Source: Streptomyces bottropensis ATCC 25435 (lineage in GTDB: Bacteria; Actinomycetota; Actinomycetes; Streptomycetales; Streptomycetaceae). From it: a stretch of DNA of 64,000 bases. Position numbers and translations under genes: made by a program. The stretch covers positions 6,221,519-6,285,518 of the forward strand of contig NZ_KB911581.1 in the NCBI RefSeq assembly GCF_000383595.1, in the 5' to 3' direction. The notes beneath the pieces are model-generated. The model ran no database searches. It was not told where the DNA came from and saw only the letters and a list, made by a program, of their open reading frames with translations. Shown here one piece after another: positions 1 to 7,270 of the stretch. The first letter of the stretch is position 1. The number at the start of each line of letters is the position of its first letter.

Positions 1-202
1 GGACGTGTTCGGCTATGCGGTCGGCGGCCTGACGCATGGTGTCGAGGGTCATCACCGCCGGACGTCTGCGCCAACTCTGGTCCGCCGCAAAATACACATA
101 GCAGTAGTCGCACGACAAATTGCATAAGCTATGTATTTTGAGCAGAAATTGCCGAAAGGGTACTGTTGGCGTTCCCTCCGACTCGCACCCCGCCGTCGTC
201 AC
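1..202 (-). CDS. fxsB: Radical SAM/SPASM peptide maturase, FxsB type (partial, 3' end outside window)
   Basis: Only the first 67 codons are visible; the frame is open to base 1. The start is GTG at 202, overlapping the TGA of the upstream precursor gene as GTGA, which implies translational coupling. The peptide runs through PFRQFLLKIHS into C27-NLS-C31-DY-C34, the CxxxCxxC that binds the radical SAM 4Fe-4S cluster. It is followed by QSWRRRP and a helix ending RIAEHV, the arrangement I know from FxsB-family cyclophane-forming maturases. Its expected role is to crosslink the C-terminal Phe-x-Ser region of the precursor at 199-381. Codon use is odd for this genome (AAA, ATA, TTT, AAT, and TTA at codon 26), suggesting recent transfer and possible bldA dependence. 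The SPASM domain and partner genes lie outside the window. Confidence 0.85.
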   Translation of the reverse strand, partial: MTTAGCESEGTPTVPFRQFLLKIHSLCNLSCDYCYVYFAADQSWRRRPAVMTLDTMRQAADRIAEHV

Positions 203-381
203 AGCGCGCTTTCGAAGACGACGTCTGTCGTCTTCGACGACTTGTCTCGCTCCTGGAGATGGCGTCGCACGGCATGACCCAACACCGTGTCCATGCCCGC
301 CACCAGCCGCAGCTGGCCGGGCGACAAAGTCGAGATGTCGACCAGTTGCGTGCCGTTGTGGCTGTTCTGAGGCGCGTCCAT
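199..381 (-). CDS. fxsA: FXSXX-COOH ribosomal peptide precursor
   Basis: A 60-residue peptide with ATG at 381 and a GGGAGG ribosome-binding site 9 bases upstream. It begins MDAPQNSHNG, has an amphipathic leader (LVDISTLSPGQL then GMDTVLGHAVRRHL), and ends VVFESAL. The last five residues, F-E-S-A-L, fit the F-x-S-x-x-COOH rule that defines this precursor family. Its stop codon overlaps the GTG of the radical SAM gene, so the two are made together. By family knowledge the maturase installs a three-residue cyclophane starting at the aromatic residue (Phe56 to Ser58 expected). A GGGCGC/GCGCCC hairpin lies at 408-426, just upstream of the ribosome-binding site. The product and its activity are unknown. 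Confidence 0.82.
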   Translation of the reverse strand: MDAPQNSHNGTQLVDISTLSPGQLRLVAGMDTVLGHAVRRHLQERDKSSKTTDVVFESAL

Positions 382-885
382 GCCTTGCTGCCTCCCTGAG
401 AGCCGATGGGCGCGGAAAGTGCGCCCCGCCCGGATACATTCCCTGTTCATGCTCTGTCAGTGCTGTTCCCACGTCCACACGACAGTTGACGTCGATCGAA
501 CCGGGCCCAGCGGGGGAGCATTCCAGATCCTGTCCACTCTTTCCTTGCCACCATGGCCGAATTAGGGCAGCCGCCACCTCTGTCAGCGAGCAGTGGCGAC
601 ACATGGCATAACCATCCGGCAAACGGAATCCATTGCTTCCGAAATGCCCGCATGCCCGGATGTTCTTTCCCTGCGCCGCAAACCCGCTATCGGCCTGGAC
701 GGGCCGGCACAGCGTTCGACGCCGAGGATGTCGGCGGAACGCAGGTGTGGGTCACGGGTGTTGTCGGGCTCGTCCGCGGAGTCGCGGCTCCCTTTCGGGT
801 TCTCGGTGCTCGCCGTGCGGTTCGTGTCGTGCGGTTCGTGTCGTGCGGTTCGCGGATGCGGCTGGTGTCGAGTGGTCCGTGTCGG
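382..885. other. Intergenic: fxsA upstream region and 14-bp tandem repeat
   Basis: This is a 504-base gap between the precursor start and the end of the maleylacetate reductase gene. The fxsA promoter should be in the part nearest 382; the GGGCGC-N7-GCGCCC hairpin is at 408-426. At 817-852 there are 2.6 copies of a 14-bp unit beginning GCGGTTCGTGTCGT. Short open frames cross the region on both strands, but none shows a recognisable family or a convincing start, so no gene is called. Confidence 0.5.
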
Positions 886-1953
886 TCAGGACCACACCCG
901 TGGCCGGACGCCCTCGTGCGCCGCTTCGAGGATCGCCAGGGCGTCCGCCGTGGTCACCTGCCGGGGGTTGGGGTAGGCCTGTCCCGTCACCTCGGTGGCC
1001 GCACGTTCCAAGTCGGAGTGTTTCAGGCCGAGTTCGGCCAGGGAGCGGGGCGCGCCGAGGTCGCTCGTCAGGTTCCACAGAGCCTCGGCGGCGTCGGTGG
1101 TGTCCAGGGCGCGGCCCAGTGCCGTCAGGGCGTCGGGCGCGGCCGGGGCGTTGTAGGCGACGACGTACGGCAGGACGACCGTGTGGGTCTCGGCGTGCGG
1201 GAGGCCGAAGGTGCCGCCGAGGACGTGGCACAGCTTGTGGTGCAGGCCCATGGTGGTCGCGCCGAGTGCGGTGCCGCACAGCCAGGCGCCGTAGAGGGCG
1301 CGTCCGCGCGCCGCCAGGTTCGCGGGGTCGGCCACCACCTCGCGGAGCGCGCCCGTCATGGCCCGGGCGCCCTCCTGCGCCGTCAGCGACACCAGGGGCG
1401 AGACGTCCGGCGCGTACAGGGCCTCGGCGGCGTGGGCGACCGCGTTGATGCCGCTGGTCACGGAGAGGGGGACGGGGAGGGAGAGGGTGAGTTCGGCGTC
1501 GTAGACGACGCTGCGCGGCAGGACCGACGGGGCGCGGCCGGTGCGCTTGGCGCCGTGTTCGGTCAGGCCCCAGACCGGGGTCATCTCGGAGCCGGAGTAC
1601 GTCGACGGCACGGCGATCAGCGGCAGTTCGGTGCGGAGCGCGATCGCCTTGCCCAGTCCGATCGCCGAGCCGCCGCCGACGGCCACGCAACCGTCCGCGC
1701 CCGCGTCCCGCGCCGCCCCGACCGCCTGGTCGGCCACCTCCACCGGCACGTGTTGGCGAGCCTGCGCGAACAGTCCGGCACACGCGTCGCCGAGTGAGCC
1801 GGCGACCGCGCGGGCCGTCGCGGCACCCCGGGGGCCGCACACCACCAACAGCCGCCGCAGGCCCAGCCGTTCGGCCTCCCCCGCCACCGCGGTCACCGCC
1901 GCGCCCGGACGCATGACGATCCGCATGGGCCGGGCCTCGTACTCGAACTCCAT
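886..1953 (-). CDS. Maleylacetate reductase
   Basis: An iron-containing alcohol dehydrogenase-like enzyme of 355 residues, usual for the family. It should reduce maleylacetate to 3-oxoadipate with NAD(P)H, the last ring-derived step of hydroxyquinol catabolism. The N-terminal half is the nucleotide-binding domain with GGGSAIG at residues 93-99; the C-terminal helical domain carries the metal-site histidines in HHKLCHVLGG and LPHAETH. The ATG at 1953 overlaps the stop of the dioxygenase gene by one base (TGATG), so the two are co-translated. It is the third gene of a monooxygenase-dioxygenase-reductase operon. A beta-ketoadipate-type follow-up pathway is not in the window. Confidence 0.88.
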   Translation of the reverse strand: MEFEYEARPMRIVMRPGAAVTAVAGEAERLGLRRLLVVCGPRGAATARAVAGSLGDACAGLFAQARQHVPVEVADQAVGAARDAGADGCVAVGGGSAIGLGKAIALRTELPLIAVPSTYSGSEMTPVWGLTEHGAKRTGRAPSVLPRSVVYDAELTLSLPVPLSVTSGINAVAHAAEALYAPDVSPLVSLTAQEGARAMTGALREVVADPANLAARGRALYGAWLCGTALGATTMGLHHKLCHVLGGTFGLPHAETHTVVLPYVVAYNAPAAPDALTALGRALDTTDAAEALWNLTSDLGAPRSLAELGLKHSDLERAATEVTGQAYPNPRQVTTADALAILEAAHEGVRPRVWS

Positions 1954-2921
1954 CACGAACGCTCCGAGCCGTCCGTGACGGAGGAGTCCCCTGGGCCGAG
2001 TACGAGGTCGAAGCGGGCGTGCCGGAACGGGTTGGGGATGCCGAACCGCTGGGCCAGGGACGGGTCGTCGGTCTCCGTGAAGTCCTGGACGAGGCTTTCC
2101 TTCACCGCGAACACCGCGTCGGAGTCGAGGTGGTCGCTGCCGGCCACGAAGATGTGCGTGGTGACCGGGGTGTGTCCCTTCGCCGAGACGATGAAGTGGA
2201 TGTGGGCCGGGCGGTAGGGGTGGCGGGAGGTCGCCCGCAGGAGGTCGCCGACCGGACCGTCCGTGGGGATGGGGTACGGGCTCGGTACGCAGGTGCGGAA
2301 CCAGAAGCGGCCGTCGGCGTCCGCCGTGAACAGTCCGCGGCCGTTGCCCGGCGGCTGGACGTCGGGCTGCTGGACGTCGTAGTAGCCCTCGGCGTCCGCC
2401 TGCCAGACGTCGAGGACCGCGCCGGGCAGCGCGGTGCCGTCCCTCGACAGCACGCGCCCGCTGATCACGCACGGTTCGCCGCCGCCGACCAGGTCGATGT
2501 CCGCGCCGAGTTCCCGGACCGGGGACTCGGTCATGTGGAACGGGCCGAGGACCGTCGACTCGGTCACGCCGTCGGGCCCCTCGCTCTCGCCCCGCTCCTC
2601 CTTCCCCTCCCCCTCGTCGCGTTCGTCGCGCTCGTCCCGTCCGCCCCGGCCCTCGCTGTTGATCGTCTCGACCAGCATCGAGATGCCGAGGACGTCCGAC
2701 AGGAGGACGAACTCCTGCCGGGTGTCCGTACACGCCCGCCCGGTCGCCGTCAGGAAGGCGATGGCCTGTTCCCACTCGGTCATCGTCGGCTCCGCCTCGC
2801 GGACGAAGGCGTGCAGATGGCGGGTGAGGGCGGCGAGCAGCTCGCGCAGGCGCGGGTCGGCCGTGCCGTCGAAGCTGTCGACGACGGCCTCGGTGATCCG
2901 GGTGGTGTATTCGGTGGTCAT
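1953..2921 (-). CDS. Intradiol ring-cleavage dioxygenase, hydroxyquinol 1,2-dioxygenase type
   Basis: A 322-residue cytosolic non-heme Fe(III) enzyme. The N-terminal helical dimerisation segment (residues 1-90) is followed by the catalytic beta-sandwich. The four expected iron ligands are present: Tyr181 in AEGYYD, Tyr236, His240 and His242 in HPYRPAHIHF. With its neighbours it should cleave hydroxyquinol between the hydroxylated carbons to give maleylacetate; catechol 1,2-dioxygenase is less likely given the reductase next door. Oddity: residues 91-117, between the linker helix and VTESTVLGPF, are a highly charged low-complexity insert (RDERDERDE, KEERGE) not usual for the family. Start ATG at 2921. 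Confidence 0.88.
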   Translation of the reverse strand: MTTEYTTRITEAVVDSFDGTADPRLRELLAALTRHLHAFVREAEPTMTEWEQAIAFLTATGRACTDTRQEFVLLSDVLGISMLVETINSEGRGGRDERDERDEGEGKEERGESEGPDGVTESTVLGPFHMTESPVRELGADIDLVGGGEPCVISGRVLSRDGTALPGAVLDVWQADAEGYYDVQQPDVQPPGNGRGLFTADADGRFWFRTCVPSPYPIPTDGPVGDLLRATSRHPYRPAHIHFIVSAKGHTPVTTHIFVAGSDHLDSDAVFAVKESLVQDFTETDDPSLAQRFGIPNPFRHARFDLVLGPGDSSVTDGSERS

Positions 2922-2945
2922 GCCCCACTCCTACGAACGTTCACG

Positions 2946-2967
2946 CGGCTCCGCCGGGGCGGAGCCG
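2946..2967 (-). promoter_or_regulatory. Intercistronic stem-loop
   Basis: A perfect 10-bp inverted repeat, CGGCTCCGCC / GGCGGAGCCG, with a 2-base centre. It lies in the 99-base gap between the monooxygenase and dioxygenase genes. It could attenuate transcription or protect one part of the mRNA. No T-tract follows, so complete termination is not expected. Confidence 0.45.
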
Positions 2968-3020
2968 ACAGCTGTTCCCCGCAGGGGACGCACGCGACGC
3001 CCGCCCCGGGGACCTCCGTC

Positions 3021-4790
3021 TCAGGCACGCCCGAGGATGCGCCGCACCGCCCCCGTCAGCAACCGCTCGGCCTCCTCCGGGGACACGGCCGCCCGCGCGT
3101 GCCGGAAAGCGACGTACCCGTCCGGCCGTACGAGGAGGGCTCCGCCGTCGGCGACCTCGCTGAGCCGTGCCCAGTCGCCGTACGGGTCCTCGTACTCCTG
3201 GCCGGGGCCGATGACGGCGGTGGCGATCTCCAGCAGGTCCTGGGCGCCGGCGGCCCGGATCCAGTCGGCGCCGCCGATGCCGGTGAGCAGGGTGAAGCGG
3301 CCCTTGCCGACGGTGTCGAGCGTGGACAGGGTGCGGGTGCCGGAGGTGATCCAGGCGTGCGGGAGTTTGGCCCCGGGGCGGGAGGTGGGCTGGTGGAACA
3401 GCTCGGGGTCGCGGTCGAAGCCGGGGTCGGGGGTGCCGTCGGGGACGACGGCGGCGGAGCTCTCGGCGGAATACCGCTGGTTGAGTTCGACGCCGTGCGC
3501 GTTGAACTCGTACACCTTGAACCCGATCGCCTCGCGGAGCTTCGCCCGCTGCTTCTCGGCGGCCTCGGTGTCGTCCTTGCGGGCGGTGATGTTGGCCCAC
3601 AGCTGCTCGGGGGTCTGCGGGGCGAGCCCGTCGAGCGCCTCGAAGACGGGAGCGGTCTCGCCGATGGACTTGTTGGCACGGGTGACGATCTGCCTGCCGA
3701 TCGGGGCGCGTTCGGCGGTGTAGGTGTCGAGGAGCGCGGGCGACGCGGTGCCGTCGAGGACGAGCTTGAGCTTCCAGGCCAGGTTGTAGGAGTCCTGGAT
3801 GGAGGTGTTGGAGCCGAGGCCGTTGGACGGCGGATGGCGGTGCGTGGCGTCGCCGGCGCAGAAGACCCGCCCGCTCGAGTAGGTCTCCGCGTACATCTCG
3901 TTGACGGTCCAGGCCGAGGACGACCTGATGGTCACCGGGATCTCGTCGTCGCCGACCAGCCTGCGGACGATCGACTCGGCGTACTCGGTGGTCAGGTCGG
4001 GGGCGCCCGCGGTCACGTCGTAGCCCCAGACGATCAGCCACTCGTCCCAGGGCCGGACGCACCGGACCAGGCCCGCGCCGATACCACCGACGGTGGCGCC
4101 GGGGGCCAGCACCCAGTAGAGGGTGGACGGGCGGTGCGCGGTGTACTTCGAGAGGTCGGCGTCGAAGACGATGTTGATGCTGCCGGCCACACCCATCTGA
4201 CCGCCCATGGGCAGACCGGCGTGCTCCGCCACCTGGGAGCGGCCTCCGTCGGCGCCGATGAGGTACTTGGCGCGGATGGTGTACTCGTCGCCGCGCAGCC
4301 GGTCCTCGACGGTGACCGTGACGCCCTCGTCGTCCTGGACGAAGGACTTGTATACGGTGCTGAAGCGCAGGTTCGTGCCCCGCGCCACCGCCGCGTCGAC
4401 GAGCACGGGCTCCATGAGGTGCTGCGGCATGTCGCACATACGGGTGGGGCTGGCCAGCTCGTGGGCGGCCTGGACGAGCGGGTCGTTGCCCCACGATCGG
4501 ACTCGGCCCAGCTCCTCCCCGGCAAGGCTGGTGCAGAACGTCGTGTCGCCCATCAGATCCTGCGGCGTGGCTCTCGCGACGACCTCGTCCTCGACGCCGA
4601 GGTCGCGCAGCACCTCCATGGTGCGCTGGTTGGTGATGTGCGCCCGGGGCGTCTCCGCGAGACGCGAGAAGCGGGTCACCACGATGTTGGGGACGCCGTA
4701 CGTACTCAGGGCGAGCGCGGCGGCGGCGCCCGCGGGGCCACTGCCCACGATCAGTACGTCGGTCACGACATCCGGCTCTACGGTGTGCAC
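3021..4790 (-). CDS. FAD-dependent aromatic monooxygenase (resorcinol/phenol hydroxylase type)
   Basis: A 589-residue group A flavoprotein hydroxylase. The FAD site GSGPAG is at residues 16-21; the second flavin motif, CAGDATHRHPPSNGLGSN, is near residue 300; a C-terminal thioredoxin-like domain (about 430-589) ends the protein, as in phenol hydroxylases. GTG at 4790 is chosen because GGAG lies 8 bases upstream and the FAD motif follows at the normal distance; the open frame extends further upstream without homology. Being first in an operon with a hydroxyquinol-type dioxygenase and maleylacetate reductase, it probably hydroxylates resorcinol or a related phenol to hydroxyquinol. The true substrate cannot be read from sequence. 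Confidence 0.85.
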   Translation of the reverse strand: MHTVEPDVVTDVLIVGSGPAGAAAALALSTYGVPNIVVTRFSRLAETPRAHITNQRTMEVLRDLGVEDEVVARATPQDLMGDTTFCTSLAGEELGRVRSWGNDPLVQAAHELASPTRMCDMPQHLMEPVLVDAAVARGTNLRFSTVYKSFVQDDEGVTVTVEDRLRGDEYTIRAKYLIGADGGRSQVAEHAGLPMGGQMGVAGSINIVFDADLSKYTAHRPSTLYWVLAPGATVGGIGAGLVRCVRPWDEWLIVWGYDVTAGAPDLTTEYAESIVRRLVGDDEIPVTIRSSSAWTVNEMYAETYSSGRVFCAGDATHRHPPSNGLGSNTSIQDSYNLAWKLKLVLDGTASPALLDTYTAERAPIGRQIVTRANKSIGETAPVFEALDGLAPQTPEQLWANITARKDDTEAAEKQRAKLREAIGFKVYEFNAHGVELNQRYSAESSAAVVPDGTPDPGFDRDPELFHQPTSRPGAKLPHAWITSGTRTLSTLDTVGKGRFTLLTGIGGADWIRAAGAQDLLEIATAVIGPGQEYEDPYGDWARLSEVADGGALLVRPDGYVAFRHARAAVSPEEAERLLTGAVRRILGRA

Positions 4791-5160
4791 GAGAGACGCT
4801 CCAAGGAATGAGGACAGGCACGGCCGCTCAAGATCATGGAGGGCGGCGCGGAAGCGTGGGTGTCTCAACTTGAGACAGTGCGCGCTGCTTGGCCGACGGA
4901 CGTCGTACGGGGTGCGGCGGCCGGGGCCGCAGGCCGGGGCCGCAGGCCGGGGCCGCAGGCCGGGGCCGCAGGCCGGGGCCGCAGGCCGGGGCCGCAGGCC
5001 GGGGCCGTTCGAGAGCGGGAGGGCGTGGAGCGCGGGAGGGCGGATTCCGGCTGGGAGAGCGGGCGGGCGTGGAGTGCCGGGGGGCGAAATCCGGCGGGCG
5101 GGTGGGCGGCCGTGGCGGGGCAAGCGGGCGGTGCGGGCTCACCTGGCGGGGAAATCCGGG
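4791..5160. other. Divergent intergenic region with minisatellite
   Basis: A 370-base gap between two divergent genes: the catabolic operon (minus) and its likely regulator (plus). It must carry both promoters, but no clear -35/-10 pair stands out. Its main content is the 13-bp tandem repeat at 4921-5007, followed by a G-rich stretch with loosely repeated GGCGTGGAG and GGCGGG words to 5110. Confidence 0.6.
4921..5007. repeat. 13-bp tandem repeat, about 6.7 copies
   Basis: Six perfect consecutive copies of CCGGGGCCGCAGG (4921-4998) followed by a 9-base partial copy (4999-5007). The unit is not a multiple of three and lies outside any supported gene. It sits between divergent promoters, so copy-number change would alter promoter spacing or local structure. 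Confidence 0.92.
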
Positions 5161-7149
5161 ATGGACGGCACGCTTTCGATCTCGCCGGGTACGGTGAGTG
5201 GTGTCGTGACCACAGTGGAGCAACTCCCCGTCCACCCTGCCCTGGAATCGCTGGGCAGGGCCCGTGAGTTGTTCCTCGCGGGGCGCCAACTCCCGGACGG
5301 AGTACCGGAGGAGATCCTCGCCGCCTGGAGGCGTGCCCGGTTCTTCGGCCTACGGCACGACGTGCCGCGCTCCGCGACCGGGGCGGCCGAGGTGACCGGC
5401 ACGAGCGGCGCGGCCCCGAGGCCCGCCGCCCCGCCGCGCGATGCCGTACGACCGGACGGGTGCGACCTGTTGACCGCGGCGCGGCCGGTGCTCGAACGCC
5501 TCGCTCCCGCCGTGGGCACCGGTCGGGCGGCGCTCCTGCTGACCGACGAACGGCCGCGGGTGCTGTGGGCTACCGGATGCGCTCCCGGCGCCCCCTTCTG
5601 CGAGGACCTCTCCGAACAGGTGGTCGGCAACAACAGCGCGGCGCTCGCGCTGCGCACCCGGCGCCGCGCCGAGGTGCACGGTCCGGAGCACTTCCTCGAC
5701 CTGTGGCAGGACGTGTCGGCGGTCAGCGTGCCCGTGCTCGCGCCGGAGACCGGGCGGGCCGTGGGCACGGTGACGGTCACCACCGGACTGTGCGCCGACC
5801 GCGCCCCGCATCCGTGGGCGTCCCTCGCCGAGGCCGCCGCCGATGCCGTCGAGGCGGAGCTGCTGGCGCGGTCGCAGCCCGCCGAGCGGGTCCTGCTGGA
5901 CGCGTATCTGCGGGCCTCGCGGCAGCGGGGGCGGGCGGTCGTCGCCCTGGACGGCCGCAACCGTCTGGTCAGCGAGGCCGCGGGGCGGCTGCTGTCACCG
6001 GAGGGGTTGGACGCGCTGGAGCGGAGCGTCGTCGCGCTGTTACGGGACGGGGGCGGCGGGAGCCGGCATGCGGCGGCTGACCACGCGGGTGCGGCCGCGC
6101 CGGAAGCGGTGTCCGCGGCAGGGGCCGAAGCCGGCATGGACACCGACGTGCCCGTACCCGCTTCGGCGTCCGCACTCGTGCCCGTACCCGCTTCGGCCTC
6201 CGGGGCGATGACCACGACCGCCGCCGCCCCGGACTCGTACCGCGTCCGGCTGCCGGACGGTGTGCGGTGTTCGGCCAAGGTCTCCCCGGTGGCGCGTCGG
6301 GGGTCGGTCATCGGCGCGGTGGCCGTGCTGGAGCCGCTGGGATCCGGTGGCGCCGTGCCTCTCGGACGGGGTGTCGTGGCCCTGGCCGGGCGCTCGGTGC
6401 CGTGGCGGTACGCGGCCGGCCGGGCGGCGGAGCTGGCCCGGTCGCCCGAGCCGTTGCTGCTCGTCGGCGAACGTGGTACCGGCAAGACCGCGCTCGCCCG
6501 CGAACTGGCGCCCGAGCTGCTGGTCGTCGACGCGGCGGAGGGTGAACTGGGCTCGGTACTCCTGGCGTTGAGGGAGGGCCACACGCTCCTGATCCGCCAT
6601 GTCGAGCGCCTCGCGCAGCCCGACACCGCGACCCTCAACTCACTCCTCGCCTCGCATCCGGGGACACCGCTGCTGGCCACCTACACCCCCGGAGCACCGC
6701 CCAGCCCCTGCCTCCAGCGCCTTCTGGACAGGCTCGCCGCCCGGTCCGTCACCCTCCCGGCCCTCCGTGAACGGCCGGAGGACATCCGGGAGTTACTGAC
6801 GGCCCTGGCCCCGAAGCCGGTACCGGGTCAGCCGCCGCTCACCTGGACACTGGACGCCCTGCGGGCCCTGGAGCAGCATCCGTGGCCCGGCAACGTCACC
6901 GAACTCGTGCATCTGGTCCGCGCCTTGGCCGAACAGCGGCGCGTGTCCGGGCCCGTCGTGCGCGCCGAACTGCCGGATCCCGTCCGCGAGGGCCCGGCCG
7001 CCCGGCGCCTGAGCCCCATGGAGCGCGCGGAACGCTCCGCCATACTGGAGGCCCTGCGCCGCAACGGCGGCAACAAGGCCCGCGCGGCGGCGTCGCTGGG
7101 CATCGCCCGTGCCACGTTGTACCGGAAGCTGCGGGGGTACCGGGGCTGA
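5161..7149 (+). CDS. GAF / degenerate AAA+ / Fis-type HTH transcriptional regulator (AcoR-like)
   Basis: A 662-residue regulator. The N-terminal sensor part (about 60-240) has the AcoR-like signature NNSAALALRTRR and a GAF fold. A truncated AAA+ module follows with Walker A GERGTGKT (about residue 440) but neither the sigma-54-contacting GAFTGA loop nor a normal Walker B (LLIRHVE instead of LxLDE). The C-terminus is a Fis-like helix-turn-helix (GGNKARAAASLGIARATLYRKL). It is transcribed away from the hydroxyquinol operon and probably controls it in response to an aromatic ligand. It has two in-frame TTA codons (294 at 6040-6042 and 545 at 6793-6795), so expression may need the bldA tRNA. Start ATG 5161 is preferred; GTG 5194 is an alternative. 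Confidence 0.8.
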   Translation: MDGTLSISPGTVSGVVTTVEQLPVHPALESLGRARELFLAGRQLPDGVPEEILAAWRRARFFGLRHDVPRSATGAAEVTGTSGAAPRPAAPPRDAVRPDGCDLLTAARPVLERLAPAVGTGRAALLLTDERPRVLWATGCAPGAPFCEDLSEQVVGNNSAALALRTRRRAEVHGPEHFLDLWQDVSAVSVPVLAPETGRAVGTVTVTTGLCADRAPHPWASLAEAAADAVEAELLARSQPAERVLLDAYLRASRQRGRAVVALDGRNRLVSEAAGRLLSPEGLDALERSVVALLRDGGGGSRHAAADHAGAAAPEAVSAAGAEAGMDTDVPVPASASALVPVPASASGAMTTTAAAPDSYRVRLPDGVRCSAKVSPVARRGSVIGAVAVLEPLGSGGAVPLGRGVVALAGRSVPWRYAAGRAAELARSPEPLLLVGERGTGKTALARELAPELLVVDAAEGELGSVLLALREGHTLLIRHVERLAQPDTATLNSLLASHPGTPLLATYTPGAPPSPCLQRLLDRLAARSVTLPALRERPEDIRELLTALAPKPVPGQPPLTWTLDALRALEQHPWPGNVTELVHLVRALAEQRRVSGPVVRAELPDPVREGPAARRLSPMERAERSAILEALRRNGGNKARAAASLGIARATLYRKLRGYRG

Positions 7150-7270
7150 GCCGTTCGCGCACGGGAGCGGCGGTGCCGGGCGGCCGTCGTGTGGCGATCA
7201 TCGGACGGCCGCACGACCATGGGAAAGCCGCTTCACCCGTACGGCCCGTCTGCCAGGAAGGTGGTAGCCG

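Noticed and set aside
89..139. AT-rich inverted repeat AAAATACACATAGC ... GCTATGTATTTT
   Set aside because: It looked like an operator or terminator, but it lies inside the coding frame of the radical SAM maturase, across the cluster-binding cysteines; the pairing is probably incidental.
447..653. 68-codon minus frame upstream of fxsA
   Set aside because: No homology recognised and no ribosome-binding site; considered but not supported as a member of the fxs locus.
2019..4811. Very long plus-strand open frame (930 codons) opposite the catabolic operon
   Set aside because: Antisense shadow of high-GC genes: Val/Gly/Arg-rich composition and no domain. The minus-strand genes have all motifs.
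4921..5007. CRISPR-like array
   Set aside because: The repeats are 13 bp, directly adjacent with no spacers, and there are no cas genes.
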